In this document: positions 36,747-43,843 of the stretch, in pieces
Numbering within the stretch: position 1 is the stretch's first letter
Layout of the letters: each line of letters opens with the position of its first letter
From: an uncultured Bacteroidales bacterium
GTDB lineage: Bacteria; Bacteroidota; Bacteroidia; Bacteroidales; UBA932
Reading direction: 5' to 3'
Assembly (NCBI GenBank): GCA_944322815.1
Contig: CALUQB010000015.1
Coordinates: forward strand, 1 to 58,427
Length of the DNA stretch: 58,427 bases
The notes under the pieces: generated by a model
What the model was told of the DNA's origin: nothing
The model's database searches: none
The model's input: the letters and a program-made list of their open reading frames with translations, nothing else
Position numbers and translations under genes: made by a program

Positions 36747-37712
36747 CTATTTATACAATTCCACAATTATCCCCGTCCCGAATCCATCAAGTGCGATAAA
36801 ATACAGGCCGGACTTCTTTACAGAGACCGTCATGACTGTCTTTTCTCCCGTTCTGCCGGTGATCACGGCTTCTGCAGCAGGCTTGTCTGACATTTTCAAT
36901 ACATAGACAGTTTCCGCATCTTCCTCAATAAACTTTTCCTTGGCCTTGTATACACTGACCGGTTCTTCAATATCAAGAGCATAAACCTCTATAGTCACAG
37001 GATCTTCCATGAAAATCTGCGGGGTATTGGAAAGAGTCAGTCTTACCTCATCGAACGTGGCATCAGACATCGCAAGTCCGATATTCTTCCCTCCGACAAC
37101 CACCCTGACGCCTCCTTGAATCTCACCGGCAAAAGCCGGATTCCGAAATTTCTGATAACATACTATCTCGGACAACTGATATGTCTGCGGCCTGAATCTG
37201 TTCTTCTGAAGAATAGAGACAGACTCGTCTATCCGTCTCGTGACGATGAAGCCTTCGACCATAGTACTGTCCTTCAATATAATCCTGTCTAGCAAAGGAA
37301 CAACCTCCCACAACTGTCTTTCACTTCCAACCACATCGGAACTGATTTCAGCAATATCTTCAAATGATACTGTCCTCATCTCTCCGTCCCTGGTCTCCAT
37401 TGTAAGGTCTTTTCCGATATTCTGAACTGATATGCGGCCTTCAATGCTCTCGCCTGATTTCAGCGTTACGGTTTCGGCCATGCCGCCTGAACAATTCTCA
37501 CCAAAGATCTTTTCAGTCCTGACGATATCGGACCATTTGCATGTCCGGTCTCCGCTTTTTGTCGTGACCGTGATTTCCTTACCAGGAATCTGCTCCGATA
37601 TATATCCATCCAGGACCAGTCCGGACTGCAGATAAACCTTGTCCACAGTCTGGGCAAACCCCGGAGAAACCAACAGCAAGGCTGAGAATACCGTTATTGC
37701 AAGTTTACTCAT
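36747..37712 (-). CDS. Periplasmic protein with triple Sm-like repeat
   Basis: A 321-residue protein with signal peptide (ITVFSALLLVSPGFAQ). Three repeats of about 60 residues share [VI]xLxxGxxxxGxI...I.......xSDI (YLQSGLVLDGYISEQ; TLKSGESIEGRISVQ; ILKDSTMVEGFIVTR), a pattern like small five-stranded Sm/SH3 barrels. The C-terminal part is beta-rich. No enzymatic motif. It sits between the protease-FHA gene and the kinase gene and could be a periplasmic ligand or scaffold. Confidence 0.65.
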   Translation of the reverse strand: MSKLAITVFSALLLVSPGFAQTVDKVYLQSGLVLDGYISEQIPGKEITVTTKSGDRTCKWSDIVRTEKIFGENCSGGMAETVTLKSGESIEGRISVQNIGKDLTMETRDGEMRTVSFEDIAEISSDVVGSERQLWEVVPLLDRIILKDSTMVEGFIVTRRIDESVSILQKNRFRPQTYQLSEIVCYQKFRNPAFAGEIQGGVRVVVGGKNIGLAMSDATFDEVRLTLSNTPQIFMEDPVTIEVYALDIEEPVSVYKAKEKFIEEDAETVYVLKMSDKPAAEAVITGRTGEKTVMTVSVKKSGLYFIALDGFGTGIIVELYK

Positions 37713-37720
37713 ATCAAACT

Positions 37721-39175
37721 CTATTTGGTGATTCCGGCTTCATACAGCAAAGCGGACAGATATTCGGACCTGATTGCATAAGCCTGGTTCATACCAAGAT
37801 GTCTTGCGTTCAACACCCCTATGACATCGCCATACTCATCGAAAATAGGAGAGCCGCTGGAACCGCTGGAAATACCGGCATCAAGACCGAAATTAAAACG
37901 GCCATCCGTTCTCGTAACGGACCCGGCAGTAGCGTTAGCCTGAATTTCAGTCTTTTCCGGATCATCAAACAAAGCATAGCCTCTCGGAAATCCGATAGTC
38001 AGGACATGTTCTCCTTTTTCAGGTTTGTCCACGCTGATTTTGTCTAACGGTACAGGTGTCACTCCCAATGGCAAATGGTCGGAAAGGATTTTAAGCAACG
38101 CAAGATCCTGCTCTTGCGGACTGCATGCCACCTCAGCACAATTCACAGAACTCTGGGATATGAAATACTTGCCGTTCGGCACAATGACGATATTGTCAAT
38201 GACGCCTTCTATTTCAGTTTCCATCAGTTGCGGAAGTCCGAAAGACAGCTCATTCAGCTCTTTCTTGTATATTCTCTCTGCATCGTCAAGCAATGTCTTG
38301 TCCAGGTCCGTATCGCTGTTCATTTCCCATGGCCTGGCCACATGGCGTGCGGTGACAATGGTTCCTTCCTCTCCGGCAAAGAATCCGGTAGCCGTACATG
38401 CAGTGGAATTTTCGCCGTCATACTCTACTATGTTTCCGAAATCATCGATTACGAATTCTTCATACAAAGACTCAGGGAAAACATCGCTGGACTTTGCTAT
38501 GAAATGATACTCACACATTATAAGGACTACCGAATTGTCATACTTGGCTATCAGTTCCTGGTCGGACATAGTACGGTTGAAAGACCTGATTCCGAAGAAA
38601 ACCAGAATGAGAGCACATGCCGCAGCAAGTGCAATACCGACATATGCCCAAGCCTTGCCTCCGCCTCTTGCCGGGTTTTCTACCGGGATTCCGCCGCAAG
38701 AGATTTCATCGCCATGTTTGATGCGGACATATTTGTTCTTCGGTATCGACTTCCCGTTGACAGTCGTACCGTTCTTGCTATGGTCGCATATATACCATTT
38801 CCCGTCATTCATTTCTCTGATTGTGGCATGGAAGCGGCTCACACCAGGACCGTTTACAATCATGGTATTCATATAATGCGAACCTATGCTTCTCACCTGA
38901 CGGACACCTTCAGGGATCTTTACCGGGGGTATCAACATCCAGTCGAGGGAAAGATCGAGACCGGCGAATGTCACTTTGTCACCGCGTCTTATACGCGTCT
39001 CTTTTCCTGGTATCAGTTTTTCTCCGTTGACGAATGTCCCGTTGGTACTTTTATCGACGATCAAAGTATCGCCGTTGTCGAGCTGGATAATTTCAGCATG
39101 ATAATTACTTACATACTCATTGGGGATGACGATCTCGGCCTGACGAGGGTCGCGTCCGATTACTATTAGTTTCAT
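37721..39175 (-). CDS. Double-FHA transmembrane trypsin-like protease
   Basis: A 484-residue protein. Two cytoplasmic FHA domains (residues 1-80 with YVSNYHAEI and STNGTFVNG; residues about 90-165 with GVSRFHATI and SKNGTTVNG) are followed by a TM helix (about 176-197) and a periplasmic HtrA/S1C-like protease with H278 (VTARHV), D357 (EQDLALL) and S440 in GSSGSP. There is no PDZ domain. The topology lets phosphothreonine binding inside the cell control proteolysis in the periplasm. It is the fourth gene of the operon. Confidence 0.88.
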   Translation of the reverse strand: MKLIVIGRDPRQAEIVIPNEYVSNYHAEIIQLDNGDTLIVDKSTNGTFVNGEKLIPGKETRIRRGDKVTFAGLDLSLDWMLIPPVKIPEGVRQVRSIGSHYMNTMIVNGPGVSRFHATIREMNDGKWYICDHSKNGTTVNGKSIPKNKYVRIKHGDEISCGGIPVENPARGGGKAWAYVGIALAAACALILVFFGIRSFNRTMSDQELIAKYDNSVVLIMCEYHFIAKSSDVFPESLYEEFVIDDFGNIVEYDGENSTACTATGFFAGEEGTIVTARHVARPWEMNSDTDLDKTLLDDAERIYKKELNELSFGLPQLMETEIEGVIDNIVIVPNGKYFISQSSVNCAEVACSPQEQDLALLKILSDHLPLGVTPVPLDKISVDKPEKGEHVLTIGFPRGYALFDDPEKTEIQANATAGSVTRTDGRFNFGLDAGISSGSSGSPIFDEYGDVIGVLNARHLGMNQAYAIRSEYLSALLYEAGITK

Positions 39176-39187
39176 TGTGGTTGAATT

Positions 39188-39910
39188 TTAATAAATTGCA
39201 TTTACATTGAGATTTGATACAGTGTCCTGAGGCTCCGGCTCCTGCATTGCTCCGGTATCAGCATCCGGTACTGCAACGGAGACCGTACTGTCATTTTCAG
39301 CGATTTCCGACTGAATTTCTTCCGGCACGGCAGTCTCGGTCTGTACCGGAGCTACAGTCTCTGCATTCCTGATTGAATCCAGCCTTGCCTCTTCAAGTTC
39401 CCGCTGTCTTTTTTCCTCTGCACGTTTTCTCTCCCTGAGTTTTCTCAATGACAGTCTGTCACCGTCATCCTGATTATCAATACTTCCCGAATCCATGTCC
39501 TGAGGGAAAATCGCTGAAGATCCTGACGGTATCCTGTCATCACCTGACGCGCCGGATATCCATGACGGAATGAATACGATGGCACAAACTGCTACGGCAA
39601 GTAGCATAGCGACTGAAACCGAGATCAAGACAGGCTTGCGCCACTTGTCTGATACAGGTACAAGCGACCAGTCCAGTTCCAGCACATTGGCAAACATGAC
39701 GGTATCTTTCCGAGTAATAGGTACTTCCTTTCCTTGGGCAATCCTGACTCCGTTTATATAGGTACCGTTAAGGCTCTGGTCAATTATGACATATGTCCCG
39801 TTTTTCTTGACTTTCAGGACAGCATGGTAGCGGCTGATCAGGTTGCCGCCATCGTCCAGACAGATGTCGGACGACGGGTCCCGTCCTATGGTGTATATTG
39901 TCTTTTTCAT
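39188..39910 (-). CDS. FHA-domain membrane protein with charged helix
   Basis: About 240 residues. ATG at 39910 (MKKTIYTIGRDPSSD) is used; the frame to 39976 overlaps the phosphatase gene. An N-terminal FHA domain (GRDPSSDICL, LISRYHAVL, SLNGTYINGVRI) is followed by a TM helix (VLISVSVAMLLAVAVCAIVFI) and a periplasmic tail with a highly charged helix (RLSLRKLRERKRAEEKRQRELEEARL) and an acidic, disordered C-terminus. It may connect phosphothreonine signals to the cell wall or to periplasmic partners. Confidence 0.82.
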   Translation of the reverse strand: MKKTIYTIGRDPSSDICLDDGGNLISRYHAVLKVKKNGTYVIIDQSLNGTYINGVRIAQGKEVPITRKDTVMFANVLELDWSLVPVSDKWRKPVLISVSVAMLLAVAVCAIVFIPSWISGASGDDRIPSGSSAIFPQDMDSGSIDNQDDGDRLSLRKLRERKRAEEKRQRELEEARLDSIRNAETVAPVQTETAVPEEIQSEIAENDSTVSVAVPDADTGAMQEPEPQDTVSNLNVNAIY

Positions 39911-39917
39911 TTTTCTG

Positions 39918-40997
39918 TTATTTTTCGTTTGTATCCGAGCTTTCTGTCTTATTCTCCCGTACATCCAGTCTGTCAAGAATGCCTTCGATCTTGGCTACAG
40001 TAAGACAATCAGCCGGAGACAGATCCCCAACGGCATTTATGTCCTCGCGAAGCGATTCCAGATCGGTTTTTATTCCTGAGTAAAGCTGGCCGGAGCAGTT
40101 TCCCGTCATATCCTGCCGTAGCTTCAGACTACCGGCAACAAGGTAAATATTGAACCCTATACTGATGACCAGGAGAAGATACGGGACCATACTGGCAATT
40201 GTCTGTCTGGAAAAATTTTTATCCCTCATTCCGGAATCCATGAAAACATCGATTACCGCCACGGTAAGGTTATCGTGTCCGCCACCATTCTCCATCCCGA
40301 TATCATCGATTTCATGCGCCATAGTCCTGGTCCTGTCATCAAGGCTGCCTCTTTCAGTCAGCATTTTAAGGAGGGTAGGCTCGTCTACAACACCCCAGAA
40401 ACCATCCGTGCACAGTACGAATCTGTCTCCTTTGCGATAAGGCAATTCGTAGATGTCCGGGGCGACGGTCTTGTCTATCCCTACAGCTTTGAGAATGATA
40501 TTGGAACAGTCCGAAAGTCTCGCCTGTTCTTCGGTGATGACATTGGCCCTTACCATATCGAAGACCATGGAATGGTCCGAAGTGCGGAAAATCTTCTTCC
40601 CTTTCCTCAACTGATACACCCTGCTGTCTCCGACTTGTGCGACAACAGCACTGAAAGGAGTTATAAGCAAAGCCACCAGAGTAGTCCCCATTCCTTTGTA
40701 CTCATCCTTCATCCCTTCTTCCGACACAATCGAATTAGCCTTGGCAACAGCTGTCCTCATGGTCTCCACCGGATCGGAGTCCGCGGAAACCGAACTGACG
40801 TATTCGATTACAGTCCTTACAGCCAGAGATGACGCATGCTTACCGCCTTTAAGACCGCCCATTCCATCGCATACAATGATGAGGTCGCCCAAGGCAGTGT
40901 CTGCGGAACCTGCCGAATCCTGATTTTCCGACCTTCCGCCGATCAGTGTTTCGAAACTGCCTGCGCAGTTCAATCTGGTTCTGATTGTCTGAGACAC
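39918..40997 (-). CDS. PP2C-family Ser/Thr phosphatase with C-terminal membrane segment
   Basis: A 359-residue protein. PPM motifs are GGRSENQDSAG, IIVCDGMGGLKGG, MGTTLVALL, QVGDSRVYQL, LCTDGFWGVV and GGGHDNLTVAVID, with all metal-binding aspartates present. A TM helix (MVPYLLLVISIGFNIYLVAG) and a periplasmic helical tail follow. It should reverse phosphorylation by the operon's kinase, as PppA/PpkA or Stp/PknB pairs do. It follows the soluble FHA gene by 29 bases. Confidence 0.9.
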   Translation of the reverse strand: MSQTIRTRLNCAGSFETLIGGRSENQDSAGSADTALGDLIIVCDGMGGLKGGKHASSLAVRTVIEYVSSVSADSDPVETMRTAVAKANSIVSEEGMKDEYKGMGTTLVALLITPFSAVVAQVGDSRVYQLRKGKKIFRTSDHSMVFDMVRANVITEEQARLSDCSNIILKAVGIDKTVAPDIYELPYRKGDRFVLCTDGFWGVVDEPTLLKMLTERGSLDDRTRTMAHEIDDIGMENGGGHDNLTVAVIDVFMDSGMRDKNFSRQTIASMVPYLLLVISIGFNIYLVAGSLKLRQDMTGNCSGQLYSGIKTDLESLREDINAVGDLSPADCLTVAKIEGILDRLDVRENKTESSDTNEK

Positions 40998-41026
40998 TTT
41001 TCCGGATATCTAAAGATGAACAAGCG

Positions 41027-41611
41027 CTATTTCTGAGGATTGACAAGCAAGGTCTTTTTGCTTCCGTTGTCGAACGGTGATGAGAATGTTCCCTGAACAG
41101 TTCCTCTCATGGTACCTTTCGGGGCCTGGTTATATCCCGGATGTGATTCCGGATTCCCGCCAGGATTAATTGCCGTGGATTTGAAGCCAGGTTTTGGAGC
41201 AAGACCGAGTGAATCGGAATCCACCAGGACAAAATACAATTCGTAATTTTCACCTATGCTTATTATATCGCCGCTCTTGCACTCTTTAGGATTGAAATCC
41301 AAGGTCACCCCATTCAGCATCGTTCCATACATGGAACCTGTATCCTGAATGAAGACGAACACTCCGGCATTCGCTCCGTTATTCTGCATCTTACGGATTA
41401 CCAGAGTCGCGTGATTGTCTGATACCGAAGCCTCCTGGAGAGAAATCTCACAGTTGGCCGCACGGCCGATACGGTTTGGGCCGACATACAGCGGCCACCA
41501 TTCTCCGAGAGGGGTACGGGATACCGAGTAAAGAAATCCCATTACCGGTTTTGAACCTGTCCCCGAGTCTGAAGAAGGCATGCCGGGGTACATAGTTTGG
41601 GTTGCGTTCAT
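41027..41611 (-). CDS. Soluble FHA-domain protein with Thr-rich ends
   Basis: A 194-residue protein. The FHA domain spans about residues 40-125 (NRIGRAANCEISL, ASVSDNHATLVI, GSMYGTMLNG). Short threonine motifs flank it: ATQTMYPG at the N-terminus and KGTMRGTVQGTF near the C-terminus, possible phospho-acceptors. This recalls GarA/OdhI-type FHA switches, which bind their own phosphorylated tail, although the linkers here differ. First gene of the fourteen-gene operon. Confidence 0.82.
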   Translation of the reverse strand: MNATQTMYPGMPSSDSGTGSKPVMGFLYSVSRTPLGEWWPLYVGPNRIGRAANCEISLQEASVSDNHATLVIRKMQNNGANAGVFVFIQDTGSMYGTMLNGVTLDFNPKECKSGDIISIGENYELYFVLVDSDSLGLAPKPGFKSTAINPGGNPESHPGYNQAPKGTMRGTVQGTFSSPFDNGSKKTLLVNPQK

Positions 41612-41642
41612 AATAAGGTCAGATGTTTCGCCGGCTCAGAAA

Positions 41643-41650
41643 CGAATATA
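41643..41650 (-). promoter_or_regulatory. Candidate promoter of the FHA/kinase operon
   Basis: TATATTCG on the minus strand is one mismatch from TAnnTTTG and lies 31 bases before the first ATG. It directly follows the T-rich end of the 6S-like RNA, so some operon transcription could instead come from read-through. Confidence 0.35.
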
Positions 41651-41651
41651 A

Positions 41652-41876
41652 CAAAAAGAAAGTGTGAGCCTTTTGATTCTTATTCCGTGCTGAGTTCTGG
41701 ACTACTCGTGTAAAGAATAAGATTCATCGACCCACACCGCTATCGAGTGGGTCGACCACAATCATAGCAAGTGCAGAAGAACTCTCATCCCTTTTACACG
41801 TTGAATTGTCCAGATTCAGCACAAGGAATAAAAGCCAAACGCTTTCTGTATGTATTCACCGCAGCATATACCGCAG
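41652..41876 (-). ncRNA. 6S-like long-hairpin RNA
   Basis: No ORF is present. On the minus strand the region folds as one long interrupted hairpin: GAAAG/CTTTC and GGCTT pairs at the base, TTATTCC/GGAATAA, GTGCTGA/TCAGCAC, TCTGGAC/GTCCAGA, an internal loop, CGTGTAAA/TTTACACG, a large asymmetric bubble, and a terminal 9-bp hairpin TCGACCCAC/GTGGGTCGA (41729-41737 with 41749-41757). A perfect -7 box lies upstream (41883-41890) and TTTCTTTTTGTT ends it. Size and central bubble resemble 6S RNA (6S-Flavo family), which sequesters RNA polymerase. Identity is from shape, not from a covariance search. Confidence 0.55.
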
Positions 41877-41882
41877 TTCATG

Positions 41883-41890
41883 CAAAAATA
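41883..41890 (-). promoter_or_regulatory. Promoter of the 6S-like RNA, -7 box
   Basis: TATTTTTG on the minus strand matches TAnnTTTG, giving a predicted start near 41876, just before the structured RNA. Confidence 0.55.
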
Positions 41891-41960
41891 GAAAACTTTT
41901 AATTTAAATACAATAATTTAGGCGCGATTTAAGGCAAGCTATTCAAGATGTCATTGCGGC

Positions 41961-42008
41961 ATCACCATAAATGGGGATTGCAGCATCGTGGAAGAGATTT
42001 TATCTTTG
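41961..42008 (+). promoter_or_regulatory. Hemerythrin/LuxR operon promoter with the feo-type dyad
   Basis: TATCTTTG at 42001-42008 is the -7 box. ATCACCATAAATGGGGAT at 41961-41978 lies 22 bases upstream and matches the feoAB site (21500-21517) at 16 of 18 positions, the two differences being in its AT centre. The CCATwwATGG core is palindromic. A shared regulator is inferred. Confidence 0.6.
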
Positions 42009-42056
42009 CATCAGAAATTAATTTTTCGAGCCATAAACTGATAATGTATTGGCCGA

Positions 42057-42154
42057 CGGCGGACTTTCCGCCGGGCAGGCATGGAAAATTCAGATCCTTT
42101 TAATTGTTGTTTAAATCTTTGATTGTCCCGATGTGATATCGGGACAATTTCTTT
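42057..42154 (+). terminator. Leader hairpin and terminator/attenuator before the hemerythrin gene
   Basis: Within the leader, CGGCGGA-CTT-TCCGCCG (42057-42073) forms a tight hairpin. Further on, ATTGTCCCGAT (42122-42132) pairs perfectly with ATCGGGACAAT (42138-42148), followed by TTCTTT. The second stem looks like an intrinsic terminator about 80 bases before the coding start. Either a short RNA of about 140 nt ends here, or the stem attenuates the operon. Confidence 0.5.
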
Positions 42155-42235
42155 AAATCCTCAAAGGCATTGGATTTCGGAGAAATCCTGCTAATTTTAT
42201 GACAACTGATGAAAGGACCGACTAATTTTAGTTTT

Positions 42236-42946
42236 ATGAAGACGAAAAAGGAAATCAGATTTTTTTCTCCGGATATGAAGATGTCAGATCTGGTCGAGAT
42301 AAATTACAGGCTGCTGACAGTGCTGTCAAGGCTGGGCATGCCTGCCGGTTTCGGCGAAAGAACTGTGGCTCAGGTATGTACGATAGCAGGCATCGATACG
42401 GGTGCTTTCATTCTGATCTGCGAGATGTATTCATACCAGGGATACATGCCTACGGACGAAGCCCTGAAGGCCGCAGATCCGCTTTCAGTGCTCAGATATC
42501 TTCACATTTCCCACTCTTTCTATATCGAAGACGGTTTCAAGGCTCTGGAACAGCTGATGAATGCCCTGGTGGCTCCTTGCGCAGAAAACCAGAAGAAGAT
42601 CATCCTGGATTTTCTGGAAGGATACCGCAACGAAGTGGAAAAGCATTTCGAGTATGAGGAGACGGTGTTCTTTCCGTATGTAGAATCAGCAGTAAACGGA
42701 TGTCTCTCAGGGGATTACTCGGTTTCTACCTTCGAAGAGAACCACAGCAACATCGAGGAGAAACTCAGTGACCTGAAGAATATAGTACTGAAGTATCTGC
42801 CTGCAGCATGCAGTCCCCGGCTGGCCAACGATGTACTGTATGCACTGTTCTCGCTGTCGGAGGATCTAGAGAAGCATACGAACATAGAAAACCATGTGCT
42901 GGTGCCCATGGTCAACAGGCTCGAAATGAAAAAGGAGTGCAGATGA
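42236..42946 (+). CDS. Hemerythrin-domain protein (YtfE/Ric-like)
   Basis: About 236 residues; ATG at 42236 (MKTKKEIRFF) is preferred over 42209. The N-terminal 75 residues form a small helical domain (KMSDLVEINYRLLTVLSRLG) like that of iron-sulfur repair proteins. The C-terminal part is a four-helix bundle with spaced iron ligands: HISHSFYIE, HFEYEETVFFPY, FEENHSNIEE and LEKHTNIENHVLVP. Such di-iron proteins protect or repair Fe-S clusters under nitrosative or oxidative stress. It overlaps the LuxR gene by ATGA and shares an upstream dyad with feoAB, suggesting iron or redox control. Confidence 0.8.
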   Translation: MKTKKEIRFFSPDMKMSDLVEINYRLLTVLSRLGMPAGFGERTVAQVCTIAGIDTGAFILICEMYSYQGYMPTDEALKAADPLSVLRYLHISHSFYIEDGFKALEQLMNALVAPCAENQKKIILDFLEGYRNEVEKHFEYEETVFFPYVESAVNGCLSGDYSVSTFEENHSNIEEKLSDLKNIVLKYLPAACSPRLANDVLYALFSLSEDLEKHTNIENHVLVPMVNRLEMKKECR

Positions 42947-43530
42947 AAGCGTTTCTTATCATGCCGTCGAAAGTGATGGCCCGGGGTATCGAAGGTGTCT
43001 TCAGTGACCTCGGGGAATTCAAGGTGGAAGGTATAGTATCCGACATTTCGGCACGCGAGGAAGTCATGCTTAAAAACATGGCTGCCGATGTGGTCATCGT
43101 GGATCCGGCCGTTTTTTCCCATTCATCGCGTGCGATGGCCAGACAGCAGATTTCCGAATTCACGGATGCTGCAGTCGTGGCCTTTCCGAGCATTTTCATG
43201 GATGACGACTCTGCCAGGCAGTACGATGCCGTGCTCAGTCTGTACGACAGTCCTGCAGACATCATCCACAAGCTCAGGTCGGCTATCTCCGCCCCGCGGG
43301 ACAATGTTTCCTCAGATGGTTCGGAGCTGTCTTCCAGAGAGAGGGATATACTCGTGTGCGTGGCGAAAGGAATGATAAACAAGGAAATCGCGGATCTGTA
43401 CAATATTTCTATCCATACCGTGATCACCCATCGGAGGAACATAACGCGCAAAACCGGAATCAAGACCGTGGCGGGTCTGACGGTTTACGCCCTGCTGAAC
43501 AACCTCATAGACCCGGCCTCGGTAGAATGA
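42943..43530 (+). CDS. LuxR/NarL-type regulator with degenerate receiver
   Basis: A 195-residue protein. The start is set by the ATGA overlap and a good AAGGAG at 42932-42937. The N-terminal receiver-like domain has a central ADVVIVDPAVF aspartate, but the first strand (FLIMPSKVM) lacks the acidic pair that binds magnesium, so phosphorylation is doubtful. The C-terminal HTH (LSSRERDILVCVAKGMINKEIADLYNISIHTVITHRRNI) is complete. It is probably the local regulator working with the hemerythrin protein. Confidence 0.85.
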   Translation: MKAFLIMPSKVMARGIEGVFSDLGEFKVEGIVSDISAREEVMLKNMAADVVIVDPAVFSHSSRAMARQQISEFTDAAVVAFPSIFMDDDSARQYDAVLSLYDSPADIIHKLRSAISAPRDNVSSDGSELSSRERDILVCVAKGMINKEIADLYNISIHTVITHRRNITRKTGIKTVAGLTVYALLNNLIDPASVE

Positions 43531-43590
43531 TATGGATTAATGATCAGGGTGTCGGCGATGAAAACTCAGATACATTCCTTTCTTCCCATA

Positions 43591-43621
43591 TTGTTTTTTA
43601 AAACAAATTATAATACCTTTG
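43591..43621 (+). promoter_or_regulatory. Promoter of tRNA-Leu
   Basis: TTG at 43591-43593 (-33) and TACCTTTG at 43614-43621 (-7) are separated by 20 bases. The predicted start is about 33 bases before the mature tRNA. Confidence 0.65.
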
Positions 43622-43661
43622 CAATTCATTTTCCAGCAGGGCTGCCGCCCGCTGCCAGCAT

Positions 43662-43745
43662 GCCCGGATGGCGGAATCGGTAGACGCGTTGGTCTCAAAC
43701 ACCAATGTCCGAAAGGATGTGCCGGTTCGACCCCGGCTCCGGGTA
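43662..43745 (+). tRNA. tRNA-Leu (CAA)
   Basis: An 84-nt class II tRNA with a long variable arm. The acceptor GCCCGGA pairs with TCCGGGT, the anticodon stem TTGGT/ACCAA encloses loop CTCAAAC with anticodon CAA, and the T-arm is CCGGTTCGACCCCGG. CCA is not encoded. Its 3' end is the integration site of the 14-kb element; the core repeat covers the last 13 bases, so the tRNA is rebuilt intact. Confidence 0.93.
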
Positions 43746-43746
43746 C
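43733..43746 (+). repeat. attL core (14 bp)
   Basis: CCGGCTCCGGGTAC, the tRNA-Leu 3' end, repeated exactly at 57896-57909. Flanking bases differ on both sides, so the identity ends at 14 bp. Confidence 0.85.
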
Positions 43747-43751
43747 TTAGA

Positions 43752-43797
43752 AAAATCTCCAAATGATTGATTGTAAATCATTTGGAGATTTTATTTT
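43752..43797 (+). terminator. Element-supplied terminator for tRNA-Leu
   Basis: Six bases past the attL core, AAAATCTCCAAATGATT (43752-43768) pairs perfectly over 17 bp with the arm ending at 43792, with a 7-base loop and a following TTATTTTG. It replaces the chromosomal terminator, now displaced to 57928. Confidence 0.85.
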
Positions 43798-43805
43798 GTA
43801 TTTCA

Positions 43806-43827
43806 TGTCCGCAATTTGTCCGCATTT
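43806..43827 (+). repeat. Left copy of the 22-bp end repeat
   Basis: A 22-bp sequence made of two GTCCGCA units separated by ATTT, 60 bases inside attL. An exact copy is at 57751-57772 in the same orientation. Candidate integrase arm-type sites. Confidence 0.6.
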
Positions 43828-43843
43828 CTATCTAACTGTGTCA

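Noticed and set aside
38075-39169. Plus-strand ORF of 364 codons
   Set aside because: It is fully antisense to the double-FHA protease gene, whose domains and catalytic residues are unmistakable; the translation has no family features.
24270-41611. A type VI secretion locus
   Set aside because: Kinase, phosphatase, FHA and a TssR-like protein fit, but no sheath, Hcp, VgrG, baseplate or ClpV gene occurs in the window.
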